Shown: positions 1 to 8,409, counted from the first letter of the stretch. The stretch is 18,294 nt of DNA from Chrysochromulina tobinii (GCA_001275005.1 JWZX01002914.1:1-18294); one strand, 5' to 3'. The notes: generated by a model from the sequence alone, not told the origin. Numbers and translations: made by a program.

Positions 1-2949
1 GGTGCCATCGGCGTATGGCTGAGGTGGTGCACCCATCCTCTCGTCTTCCTCAGCAATGCTTTCGAGTTGAGCTGAGCTCGCGATGTTCATGATATCGAGC
101 GGAACGTGCCAGGGACTTCCTTCCAGATTCGATGATTCGGTAAACAACCCCGTGGCGCTCAAAGCATACGACTCACTGACATCGGATAAGCTCGTTGCCT
201 TCCTTGGTCGTGGAAGATCTTCAAGGACTGGAAAATCTTCCACGGCCGCAGGTCTCGTGACGGCATACTGCACACGGTTAGGCTCGGGCTCTATGGCTGG
301 CCCGCCTCCGCCTTCGCCGCCTCCCCCGCCATCGCGGGCCAGCGAGGTTGCGACTGCGTCCGAGGCCACCTCCGAGCCCGCCCTCGAGCTCCCACGACCC
401 CATCCACCCATCGAGCTCCCAGCATCGCTTCCAGCACCACCGCCATCGCTGCCGAGTAGGCTGCTGCTGCCAATAGAGGAGGGTGGGCCGGGCGGTATCG
501 AGTTGGGCGCACACTCAGACGGTGAGCACACGTTCCAAGGCGCCTGCTGTTTGGCGCGGTGTTCGAGCAGCTGCATGTCGAGCTCGCGGCGGTCGAGCGA
601 GGCTCGAAAGTTGTCGGCAAGACGACGATAGTGGCGACGATAGACGCACGCCAACAGCAGCAGTACCAGAAGTGCAAGACTGGTTGCGAGGGCGGGCACC
701 GCAACTTCAGGCTGCTTGATGAGATCCATCATGCCACGCGGATCTGGCGACAGAGATGATTTCAGAGGGGAGCCTGGTGGTGGTGGGTGCAGTGGCGCTG
801 ACGCTGGCGGCGGGCGCGGAAGCAGCTGTGGTCGATCTGGAGGCGGCATGAGCGAAGCAACAAAGCAGGTTGCTGCACTCCCAAGGCTTGTGAGCATCGT
901 CGAGCCGAACGATGCGTTGCCGGTGAAGTAGCCCGTCACGAGATAACCGCCCACGCCGTCGTGCGCGAGGGCGCGGGGTTGGGCAGAGCTGCCGCCGGAG
1001 CTGCTGCCCGTCTGGACGGCCCAGTCGATGGCGCCCGACGCTGTCACGTGCATCACAAAGGTGTCGGTACTGCCTCGGCTCGTGAGCGACGTCGAGCCAA
1101 ACGAAATCTTGCCTTTGAAGTAGCCCGTTACGAGAGCACCGCCCACGCCATCGTGTGCGATGCCGTTGCTTTCGGTAACAGACTCGCCGCCCGCCTGGAC
1201 GGCCCAGTCGATGGCGCCCGACGCCGTCACGTGCATCACAAAGGCGTCGGTACTGCCTCGGCTCGTGAGCGACGTCGAGCCGAACGAAATCTTGCCTTTG
1301 AAGTAGCCCGTCACGAGAGCACCGCCCACGCCATCGTGTGCGATGCCGTAGCCTTGGTCCTGAGACACGCCGCCCGCCTGGACGGCCCAGTCGATGGCGC
1401 CCGACGCCGTCACGTGCATCACAAAAGCGTTTTCAGTGCCTCGGCTCGTGAGCGATGTCGAGCCGAACGATGCGTTGCCGCTGAAGTAGCCCGTCACGAG
1501 AGCACCGCCCGCGCCATCGTGTGCGATGCCGTAGCCTTGGTCCTGAGACGCGCCGCCCGCCTGGACGGCCCAGTCGATGGCGCCCGACGCCGTCACATGC
1601 ATCACGAAAGCGTCTTCAGTGCCGCGGCTCGTGAGCGACGTCGAGCCGAACGATGCTTGGCCGCTGAAGTAGCCCGTCACGAGAGCACCGCCCGCGCCAT
1701 CGTGTGCGATGCCGTAGCCTTGGTCTTGGGACGCGCCGCCCGCCTGGACGGCCCAGTCGATGGCGCCCGACGCCGTCACGTGCATCACATAAGCGTCGGT
1801 ACTGCCTCGGCTCGTGAGCGACGTCGAGCCGAACGATGCTTGGCCGCTGAAGTAGCCCGTCACGAGAGCACCGCCCACGCCATCGTGTGCGATGCCGTAG
1901 CCTTGGTCTTGGGACGCGCCGCCCGCCTGGACGGCCCAGTCGATGGCGCCCGACGCCGTCACGTGCATCACATAAGCGTCGGTACTGCCTCGGCTCGTGA
2001 GCGACGTCGAGCCGAACGATGCTTGGCCGCTGAAGTAGCCCGTCACGAGAGCACCGCCCACGCCATCGTGTGCGATGCCGTTGCTTTCGGTAACTGACTC
2101 GCCGCCCGCCTGGACGGCCCAGTCAATGGCGCCCGACGCCGTCACGTGCATCACGAAAGCGTCTTCAGCGCCGCGGCTCGTGAGCGACGTCGAGCCGAAC
2201 GATGCTTGGCCGCTGAAGTAGCCCGACACGAGAGCACCGCCCACGCCATCGTACTCGATGCCGAAGCCAAGGACCGGGCCGGTACCCCCCGTCTGAACGG
2301 CCCATTTGGGGGACTCGATCGTGCTCATGTTGTTCTTCGCATCAACAGGCAGCGGCGGCGAGAACGGCGGCAGCGGCAAAGCTAGCGGCGACGCCGGGGA
2401 CGGCGGCAAAGCTGGCGGCGGCGGCAAAGATGGAGGCTGCGAGGGCGGCCGCCAACAATAAACAACTTTCACGTCCGGCTGCAAGCAGTTCCATGCGACC
2501 AGGCGGAGTTCCAAGCAAATTCCATCGAGCTGGCTGCCTCCATAGCAGCAAGCCTCAGGAGATTGGCCTTTTCCACACGCACCATAGTTCCCGCAGTTTG
2601 CGCACGATGCCGAATATGACTGTGGGCTTCGCGATGGCGAAGGCGGAACATGTTTTCTTTCAGGCGGCGGAGGAGAGAGAGAAGACGAAGAGGGTGGCAG
2701 CGACGGCGGTGGGGATGCCTGGCATTCAACACTTGCCATCATGTTGAAGCTGAGGAGAAACATCAACCAAACTCTCCAGGGCGCACCTCCTAGCTGCGAG
2801 AGTCCTCGGATACTTCCACTCGCACCTTGCGTCCCGCCTGAAGACGTGCCGCCGACGCGCATCCATCGTACGGCACGCGACGGCGCGCACAGTGTCAAAC
2901 CCATGGCACACCCTGGGGCGCCGCTGCGCGGCGGCTGCGCGTCGCCCAT
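1..2949 (-). CDS. SBBP beta-propeller type I membrane protein, 3' end outside window
   Basis: This minus frame has no stop from 3057 down to base 1, so the gene continues past the left edge. The first in-frame ATG is at 2949; others lie at 2904, 2862 and 2763. A hydrophobic stretch just around the 2763 ATG (WLMFLLSF) looks like a signal peptide, so the true start is probably 2862 or 2763. Numbered from 2949, the order is: signal about 58-76; Ser/Pro-rich stretch; a segment with eight Cys (about 116-165); a second Pro-rich stretch; eight 61-residue repeats (about 215-703) with the core DGVGGALVTGYFSG and FGSTSLTS, which match SBBP beta-propeller repeats; a Pro/Ser-rich stalk; one membrane segment at about 749-770 followed by basic residues (YRRHYRR); then a Gly/Ser-rich, partly acidic tail to the edge. 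A cell-surface receptor or adhesin-like role is inferred. Whether the tail ends in a catalytic domain cannot be seen here. Confidence 0.85.
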   Translation of the reverse strand, partial: MGDAQPPRSGAPGCAMGLTLCAPSRAVRWMRVGGTSSGGTQGASGSIRGLSQLGGAPWRVWLMFLLSFNMMASVECQASPPPSLPPSSSSLSPPPPERKHVPPSPSRSPQSYSASCANCGNYGACGKGQSPEACCYGGSQLDGICLELRLVAWNCLQPDVKVVYCWRPPSQPPSLPPPPALPPSPASPLALPLPPFSPPLPVDAKNNMSTIESPKWAVQTGGTGPVLGFGIEYDGVGGALVSGYFSGQASFGSTSLTSRGAEDAFVMHVTASGAIDWAVQAGGESVTESNGIAHDGVGGALVTGYFSGQASFGSTSLTSRGSTDAYVMHVTASGAIDWAVQAGGASQDQGYGIAHDGVGGALVTGYFSGQASFGSTSLTSRGSTDAYVMHVTASGAIDWAVQAGGASQDQGYGIAHDGAGGALVTGYFSGQASFGSTSLTSRGTEDAFVMHVTASGAIDWAVQAGGASQDQGYGIAHDGAGGALVTGYFSGNASFGSTSLTSRGTENAFVMHVTASGAIDWAVQAGGVSQDQGYGIAHDGVGGALVTGYFKGKISFGSTSLTSRGSTDAFVMHVTASGAIDWAVQAGGESVTESNGIAHDGVGGALVTGYFKGKISFGSTSLTSRGSTDTFVMHVTASGAIDWAVQTGSSSGGSSAQPRALAHDGVGGYLVTGYFTGNASFGSTMLTSLGSAATCFVASLMPPPDRPQLLPRPPPASAPLHPPPPGSPLKSSLSPDPRGMMDLIKQPEVAVPALATSLALLVLLLLACVYRRHYRRLADNFRASLDRRELDMQLLEHRAKQQAPWNVCSPSECAPNSIPPGPPSSIGSSSLLGSDGGGAGSDAGSSMGGWGRGSSRAGSEVASDAVATSLARDGGGGGEGGGGPAIEPEPNRVQYAVTRPAAVEDFPVLEDLPRPRKATSLSDVSESYALSATGLFTESSNLEGSPWHVPLDIMNIASSAQLESIAEEDERMGAPPQPYADGT
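841..2307 (-). repeat. eight tandem 183-bp units encoding SBBP repeats
   Basis: Units begin at regular 183-bp intervals; the marker ccagtcgatggc or its variants starts at 1021, 1204, 1387, 1570, 1753, 1936, 2119 and 2302. The period is exactly 61 codons, so the minus frame is kept throughout. The six inner units are nearly identical, while the two outer ones have diverged. The units at each end of the inner block share a variant (ESVTESN in place of VSQDQGY), which suggests unequal exchange or gene conversion. Confidence 0.93.
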
Positions 2950-3635
2950 GTGTATAGGCTGCAACCACGTCGCGGAAGCGCCGCGCCCCCTGAGCGATGT
3001 GAGAGCCGTAGAAAAGAAGGTGTGAACCCGTTTTTTTCTCACGTGAACGTGAACACTTCAGCGGGGGGGACGGCCGCACAGCGGGGAGATGGGAGAACGT
3101 TCCAAACTTTATCGAGACACGTGTACGGTTTTTTCCGGCGACGGTACGCACACAACATATGCACTCGACATGCAATGTAAGTACATATTGCACGCAGTTA
3201 AAAGATCTGAGCGGTGTGGTCGCTGAGATCAGTGATTGCCGAGATCATCGTCATCTGCTCTCTCGGCCGTCGGTCCCGTGCCCCTCTCTTGTGTGTCTCA
3301 TTGCTCGATATCGGTCCATCATCTCGGTCCTGTAGGTCGGTCAAGCACAGCGTGCTGTGGGGAAAGAGAGGTGTTTACTCGACAGGTCCTGTGGGCCGGT
3401 CCCGTTGAGCCGCCTGCACCTGCTCACGTGCGCCCTATCGCGGCATGCGAGCAAGCTGCGAGCAGTCCGGTCTGTCGCGGCTCGACGCAGCGGCATGTGT
3501 CGCGTGCGCCCGGTCACGTACCGGTCACGTACCGGTCACGTACCGGTCACGGGCCTCATTGCCGCTGCGTCTAGCCCGCAAGCGCAATAGCACCCTCATC
3601 AGGGCTCATTAGGGCTCATTAGGGCTCACTAGGGC
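2950..3635. other. intergenic region with two short tandem repeats
   Basis: I see no convincing gene here. It lies upstream of the SBBP gene and downstream of the SAXO-HSP70 gene, both on minus, so it should hold the promoter and 5' UTR of the former and the 3' UTR of the latter. It contains an 11-bp repeat (3511-3553) and most of a 10-bp repeat (3601-3640). The few short open frames have no recognisable domains. Confidence 0.6.
3511..3553. repeat. 11-bp tandem repeat, about 3.8 copies
   Basis: The unit cggtcacgtac recurs at 3511, 3522, 3533 and, truncated, at 3544. It lies in the intergenic region; no function is evident. Confidence 0.9.
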
Positions 3636-3640
3636 TCACA
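3601..3640. repeat. 10-bp tandem repeat overlapping a stop codon
   Basis: Four copies of agggctcatt or variants run from 3601 to 3640. The last copy holds the TGA stop (minus, 3636-3638) of the SAXO-HSP70 gene, so the array spans the end of the coding region and the start of its 3' UTR. Confidence 0.85.
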
Positions 3641-4886
3641 TTGTCGAGGGTCGTTCGCGCTCTGGGGTTGGCAAACGGTCGTGGATGGTGATGGAGGCAC
3701 GCACATGGGCGCCGTGGTGCGCGCGTGTACGGTCCTCCGCAGTGACACGCAGCACCATGTCAGCATCGAGTTCGAAGGTGACCAGCAGCTGAGGCACGCC
3801 CGCGAGCGCGCTCGGCACGCCCGCGAGCTCGAATGAGCCCAGCGGCACGCGCGTCGCGTCCCCTGCGGAATGACCGATGAGCGCAAGGACTTTGATGGAG
3901 ACCGTCTCTTGATGATCGTGTGTGGTGGTGAAGACGGCGGCGCCTTTGCAGGGCGGGTAGCTGCCGGAGGCGATGAGCGCGTGGAAGCCATCATTCTGCG
4001 TGCGCACGCCAAGTGCTTGAACACCCGTTGGAATAGGTATGGCCTTGTACGTTTCACCATTGGTCGTGCGGCTGTCGAGACGGTGCGGATTGGGCGAGTA
4101 GCTCTGCCGCTGTGCCGGTGGCGGCGGCTGCACCACCGGAGCTGTGAAGTCGTCGTGCGTCACTGAGCGCGCCTCAAACTTATGTGGCGATGGCACGTAC
4201 TGTGGCAGCTGCGGCGGCGGCGGTCGCTCGACGGGAATCGCCTTGTACGTTTCACCATTGGTTGTGCGGCTGTCGAGACGGTGCGGATTGGGCGAGTAGC
4301 TCTGCCGCTGCACCGGTGGCGGCGGCTGCACCACCGGAGCTGTGAAGTCGTCGTGCGTCACTGAGCGCGCCTCAAACTTATGTGGCGATGGCACATACTG
4401 TGGCGGCTGCGGCGGCGGCGGTCGCTCGACGGGAATCGCCTTGTACGTTTCACCATTGGTCGTGCGGCTGTCGAGACGGTGCGGATTGGGCGAGTAGCTC
4501 TGCCGCTGCATTGGTGGCGGCGGCACTATATGTAGTTGTCGGAAGTCCTCATGGGTGACCGATTTGGCAGTGAAGGGCATCGGCTCGTGCTGCCACAATC
4601 TGATCGCCTTGCTCTCATCGTCCGACAAAATTGCGTCACGGGCGGCAATGGCCGGTGTCACCACCTCGGGATCGAAGGAGATGTTTCGCGGCACCATGAC
4701 GGAATCTGGCGCGTACATGGTCTTCTTGCTGGGCCGGCGCAGGCGACAAAGGGCGTCGGATGTCGTTTCATCGCGAGTCCCGCCTGTTGAGTCAAGTGAA
4801 GTAAATCCGGAGCACATCATGCACATTCGGAAAGGCTTCCGTTCGGTTGTCTGTTGTATATGTATAGACTTGACGCCTGTGGACAA
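3636..4886 (-). CDS. SAXO/STOP-like microtubule repeats fused to HSP70 substrate-binding domain
   Basis: Intronless frame of 416 residues; the start at 4886 is the first ATG, with a second option at residue 21 (MCMMC). Residues 1-100 are not recognised. Residues about 101-282 hold six modules spaced about 33 residues apart, alternating PHRLDSRTTNGETYK and PHKFEARSVTHDDF with PPPP linkers. This pattern (F-x-x-x-S/T...DF/ETY) resembles the Mn modules of SAXO/STOP proteins, which bind and stabilise axonemal microtubules. Residues about 285-403 match the HSP70 substrate-binding beta subdomain: VFTTTHDHQETVSIKV, then LGSFELAGVPSALAGVPQ and VTFELDADMVLRVTAEDR correspond to the conserved VFTT..D.Q..V.I.V, LG.F.L.GIP.AP.G.PQ and VTF..DA.G.L.V.A.D. 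The HSP70 ATPase domain and helical lid are absent. Inferred role: a ciliary scaffold that also holds client peptides. The HSP70 match is strong; the SAXO match rests on repeat pattern only. Confidence 0.88.
   Translation of the reverse strand: MSTGVKSIHIQQTTERKPFRMCMMCSGFTSLDSTGGTRDETTSDALCRLRRPSKKTMYAPDSVMVPRNISFDPEVVTPAIAARDAILSDDESKAIRLWQHEPMPFTAKSVTHEDFRQLHIVPPPPMQRQSYSPNPHRLDSRTTNGETYKAIPVERPPPPQPPQYVPSPHKFEARSVTHDDFTAPVVQPPPPVQRQSYSPNPHRLDSRTTNGETYKAIPVERPPPPQLPQYVPSPHKFEARSVTHDDFTAPVVQPPPPAQRQSYSPNPHRLDSRTTNGETYKAIPIPTGVQALGVRTQNDGFHALIASGSYPPCKGAAVFTTTHDHQETVSIKVLALIGHSAGDATRVPLGSFELAGVPSALAGVPQLLVTFELDADMVLRVTAEDRTRAHHGAHVRASITIHDRLPTPERERPSTM
4042..4555 (-). repeat. 198-bp coding tandem repeat (66 residues)
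   Basis: The string gccttgtacgtttcaccattgg recurs at 4042, 4240 and 4438, exactly 198 bp apart, giving two full units and a partial third. Each unit encodes two 33-residue Mn-like modules. The units differ at few positions, so the duplication appears recent. Confidence 0.9.
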
Positions 4887-5361
4887 TCCACAGGTCCCAG
4901 TAGGAAAGTTTTACACATATTGAAACCGAACCGTACCTTCAAGAGTTCAAGTCAAGTCAAGTTCTAACGAGGCGGGCGAACATCGGGCTAGAACCCCCCC
5001 TTAAGAGAAGTCGTTTCATGGGTTACTTTTCTAGCATCTACGATCTAGGACGACAAAGAAAACTCTTCGTTACCGCATTGCGTTGCGTTACCGTCGCAAG
5101 ACGCCATGTCAAGACGCTCGGTACTCCGGTCTGAGGCCTCTCCTGTATAATGAACGAGTGAACATATCGTGTGTTAGAAATCACACGCCGCACGGGTCTA
5201 CGGAGCGTTGCGCACGGCCACCACCTAGATTCTTCATGCACCACCTGCGCCTCATCTCGCTCGCCGCCGTGATCGGCGCGGCGTTCCCCGTCGCCGTCTG
5301 GGCGAAAGCCACAGGAAATCTCACCTCCAAAGCGGCACAGTAGTCATGCCCTCGAGCACGA
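4887..5361. other. intergenic region
   Basis: This is the presumed promoter and 5' UTR of the SAXO-HSP70 gene and the 3' UTR of the SDR gene, both on minus. A plus-strand reading from 5236 to 5343 would give a 35-residue peptide with a signal-like hydrophobic core, but nothing else supports it. No other structure is evident. Confidence 0.5.
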
Positions 5362-6351
5362 CTACTGGTCGGGCGGATGAAACAATGCGCGGGCGGCGGC
5401 CTTGTCCTTCACACGGTGCCCCCCCGTCGTCATGCCCGTCCACAGCAAGACCCGCTCGAGCATATTCGAGCTCAGGACGCGTACGAGGAAGGCTACAAGC
5501 CAGATCAAGGGGGTGACATAGTATCGGGCCCACGGTTCTGGCGTCTCGAGGATCTTGACGACCTGGCGCGTCACCGCGGCCACCTCATCTTCGAGAGGGT
5601 CCTTCTTGTACGGTCCGAACAGCCGTGGCTCGATGATCCGCAGGTGATAGTTCTGAAAGTATGAGCTCTCGACGCGCGGCTTGATCCATTTGGTGTAGGG
5701 AGCCCGGGATTTTTCGCGGATGGCTGTCTTGATCAGGCCGGTGTTGAGCAGCACCACCTTGATGTCCGTTCCGAAGAGTTCTTGCCGAAGGGACTGGCTG
5801 TGTGCCTCCAGCGCAAACTTGGTGGCGCAGTAGCACATGTTGAAGGCTCCGGCGAGCAAGCCAAATCCCGAGGAGTGCTGGATGATGTGGCCGCGGCCGC
5901 CTTGCTTCCTCATCACAGCCACTGCCTTGACGGTCAACGAGTGGTAGCCGAAGAAATTCGTCTCGAAGATCTCGCGTAGAGCTGCCGTGGGCACGTCTTC
6001 CACAGCGCCTCTCATCGAGAAGGCGCCGTTGTTGAACAGCGCATCGAGTGTGCCGCCAGTAGCTTCCATCACCTCGGAGAAGCCACTCTCAATGCTCGCC
6101 TCATCTACAGGATCAGACCATGGAACGCGTCAGAGGCTTTGATCGTGCGACCCAATCAATCAGTTGTTGCCGGGTCACCTTGATAGTCTATCCTCGGCGA
6201 TTCAAAAGCCTTCCGCCCTCAGCGCGTCGCAATCAACTGCCCTCCGACAAGAAGCAAACACGCGCCAGCCTTGCTCTCGAAGCGTAAATGCTGCATCACG
6301 CCCGCAGCCGGATGAGCACCCTGTGATCAGAATCGTCCGTGGCAAGGGCAT
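5362..6351 (-). CDS. short-chain dehydrogenase/reductase (SDR), one intron, apparent frameshift
   Basis: The start at 6351 begins MPLPRTILIT and leads straight into the NAD(P)-binding motif TGCSSGCG (residues 10-17). Exon 1 (6351-6179) and exon 2 (6104-5362) flank a 74-bp GT-AG intron. Spliced, and allowing for one surplus base in the AAAA run near 6204-6207 (plus strand), they give about 304 residues. Other SDR marks are LFNNGAF (80-86), catalytic Ser136, and YCATK with Tyr149 and Lys153. The stretch IDYQDEASI across the splice fits the beta3 strand, which is why I judge the in-frame TGA at 6202-6204 to be a frameshift and not the gene's end. The C-terminus has a hydrophobic segment (YYVTPLIWLVAFLVRVL), suggesting membrane association. 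The NNGA and C-terminal style resemble bacterial YbbO-type SDRs. The substrate is unknown. Confidence 0.82.
6105..6178 (-). other. intron of the SDR gene (74 bp, GT-AG)
   Basis: The donor is CAAG|GTGACC and the acceptor CTGTAG|ATGAGG, phase 1. The junction codon becomes GAT (Asp), giving IDYQ-DEAS, a good match to the SDR family. The intron carries stops in frame with exon 2. It does not clearly contain the CTGATGACCT decamer seen in other introns here. Confidence 0.75.
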
Positions 6352-6533
6352 CGAACAAGACAGGATTCGGAGCGAATGCCACGCAAGCACAAAAATTGTG
6401 ACACGTGTCTTGTGGATAGACTTTGGGAGCGTCCACAGCAAAAACTGTGAACGACGAGAAGTGGTCTTTCTCAAGTGTGTGTGTTCTAGTGACTAGTGAA
6501 GACTGGTCTGGTTCTAGTCCGAACGTCGTCGCC

Positions 6534-7919
6534 TCATTCTTCGTGAGCTCGGCGTTCTTTGCGTCCGACAGCTCGCCGGACACCTGTCGCCGCTTGAGTT
6601 CCTTCTCTTCCCGCGTGGCGGCGCGCTGCTCGCGGCGGCACTTCAGCTTCAGCTTCCGCTTGGCACGCATCTACCGCATCACTCGCGACGGTGAGGGCGG
6701 CCCTTCGGTTTTCCCTCTCGGTCTTTGCCTGCGCCACGTATGTAGCTCTTTTCGCCCGAGGGAGTGCCTTCCACGCAGCATCTACCTCACCAAAGCTTGC
6801 CTTGTCGTTCGCCTTGCGGTATGCTGCCCGAAAGAGCACAAAGGGGTTCGAGCGACGCGTCGACGCGTCAGAGCCATCGAGGCCGTTCTGAGGGGTCCTG
6901 TTTGGCGTCCTCTTCCGCTCGAGCGTCTTCTGCACCGGCTCGAGCGCCTCCACCTCCTCGTCTACCTCGGCGGCCGCGAGCTTCAGCCGCTTCTTGCGCA
7001 TCCGAGCCCGAGGGGCCTGCGGCGTCGAATCCATCAGCAGACCGAGCTCTTCCTGTGAAGAGAGCAAACCCCCCTCGGGCCAGCCCCGCAGGACCGCCGA
7101 GAGGCACTCGCGCCGCGCGAGCTCGTCGGCGGTGGCCGCAAACCCCCGCGCAATCTCGCTGAAGCGGAACACGCTCGCAGGGTGCGCCGCGCCTGTCAGC
7201 TGGCTGCCATTCAAGGGATCCGTCAAGCCTCGCAAGCCATTAGCCTTGCCGTATGTGCGGAAAAAGAGCGCGAGCAGCTCGGATGCCGTGGCACGGCTGG
7301 CCGCCGCGTCTTCGCGCACCATCTGAATCACCATCGCGTACAGCAGATACGAGCCCACGCCACCTTGCTGCGTGGACTGCCAACGGTGCTGATGCAAGAA
7401 GGCCTTCAGGAGGAGAATGACCGGCGTCACCTCCGCGTGCTTTCCGAGCTGCTCGATGAGCGTGCGCGTGTTGCGCAGGCCGTTGAGCTCGTTGACGCTC
7501 ACATCGAACTGCACGCCGCTCGTCCTCTCGCGGAATCTCACGATGGGCACTCTCACGGACTTGTGTGTCAACTTGAGGAGCGGGCTCCCTTTACATACGA
7601 GCTTGCGCTTGAGCATCTCACTCGCCACCGCTGACAAAGAGGCACGCGGATTCGCTCCCTTGTGAAACGCGACCAGGTCGAGATCGCTCAATTTGGGCAG
7701 CATGAGGCCTGTGACGGACGAGCCGAATGGCTCGATGCGCGCTCCTGGAAGCGCGGCTCGCACCGCAGCGCAAACGGTGGAAACGGCCTTTTCGCGCAGC
7801 GGTGCCTCGGCCGCGAGGCCAAGGCGTACGAGCTGCTCAAATCTGGCGATCTGCGATGCCAGGAGCATATGGCCTGCTGACTGAAGCCAGGACTCCACGT
7901 CTTCGCCCGAGAGCTTCAC
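6534..7919 (-). CDS. noncanonical poly(A) polymerase / TRF4-Cid1 nucleotidyltransferase with HMG-like box
   Basis: Intronless, 461 residues, starting MKLSGEDVESWL at the first ATG. Residues 65-81 read FGSSVTGLMLPKLSDLD, the polymerase-beta GS...DxD signature, with Asp79 and Asp81 as metal ligands. The third Asp is 139 in VQFDVSV. Residues 166-201 (PVILLLKAFLHQH...GGVGSYLLYAMVIQMV) match the central domain of the TRF4/PAPD family, and DPLN (234-237) followed by FRFSEIARGF (251-260) matches the nucleotide-recognition region. A basic acidic linker (about 305-355) leads to an HMG-like box at about 357-410 (NPFVLFRAAYRKAN...AAWKALPRAKRATYV). Expected to add 3' A or U tails to RNA, as TRAMP-type or Cid1-type enzymes do; the HMG-like box suggests nuclear nucleic-acid binding. 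The tail is Arg-rich. Family confidence is high; exact substrate is unknown. Confidence 0.9.
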   Translation of the reverse strand: MKLSGEDVESWLQSAGHMLLASQIARFEQLVRLGLAAEAPLREKAVSTVCAAVRAALPGARIEPFGSSVTGLMLPKLSDLDLVAFHKGANPRASLSAVASEMLKRKLVCKGSPLLKLTHKSVRVPIVRFRERTSGVQFDVSVNELNGLRNTRTLIEQLGKHAEVTPVILLLKAFLHQHRWQSTQQGGVGSYLLYAMVIQMVREDAAASRATASELLALFFRTYGKANGLRGLTDPLNGSQLTGAAHPASVFRFSEIARGFAATADELARRECLSAVLRGWPEGGLLSSQEELGLLMDSTPQAPRARMRKKRLKLAAAEVDEEVEALEPVQKTLERKRTPNRTPQNGLDGSDASTRRSNPFVLFRAAYRKANDKASFGEVDAAWKALPRAKRATYVAQAKTERENRRAALTVASDAVDACQAEAEAEVPPRAARRHAGREGTQAATGVRRAVGRKERRAHEE

Positions 7920-8409
7920 AAAGAGGCTCGGAGCGACACGCTTCGACTCTCTCTGGAGCCCTCACAGGGTGAATGTAAGTAAGTATTGGCTGTGAATGAC
8001 CACAAACGCAAAAAAAAACCACGCTGTGAAGAGTGAGCCCTCTAGCCCTCAAGATAAATGATGCCTCGCCTCCCAGCGTCCCACAGGTTCGACCCACAGG
8101 TACCCTAGGAGGCCCGCAGACACACGTCACACCTCAATCGCGTCGCTTCTCCCATCCCCTATATAGGGTTGTTGCCGCTCCACAAGAAGCCCGTGCCCAA
8201 CATCGTCTTGGGTCGTCACGCGACGCGGGTCGCCATGTCGCCCATGGGTCGCGTCACCTGATGTGCCCGCCGGCACTTTCCTAACATGGATCGCGTCACC
8301 CGCGGCCATGCCTGCGGCCCGCCGCCGCATTAGAGCAATAGCGAGCCGCGGCATCACTCCACCCGCTGCACGCTCTCCGTGCCGCGCCCAGTCTGCATGG
8401 GGCACATCA
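7920..8409. other. intergenic region between SLC44-like and poly(A) polymerase genes
   Basis: Both flanking genes are on minus, so this holds the 3' UTR of the SLC44-like gene and the promoter of the polymerase gene. A perfect 12-bp palindrome CCCTATATAGGG lies at 8157-8168. Two related copies of gggtcgcgtcacc-like sequence occur at about 8245-8300. No gene is evident. Confidence 0.5.

Noticed and set aside
961-2097. Plus-strand 378-codon open frame over the repeats
   Set aside because: It shares codon boundaries with the minus SBBP frame and exists only because the 183-bp period is a multiple of three. The minus reading gives a known fold; this one is Arg/Ala/His-rich noise.
5150-5156. Bacterial -10-like box (TATAAT)
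   Set aside because: The window is clearly eukaryotic, and no -35 element or supported gene follows.
5083-5343. Small plus-strand frame with a signal-like end (ISLAAVIGAAFPVAVWA)
   Set aside because: Only 35 residues follow the Met before the hydrophobic core and stop. It has no family match and sits in the expected UTR/promoter of minus-strand genes.
8080-8115. Possible tRNA T-loop (ggttcgaccc)
   Set aside because: I could not find a matching acceptor stem, D-arm or anticodon arm around it.
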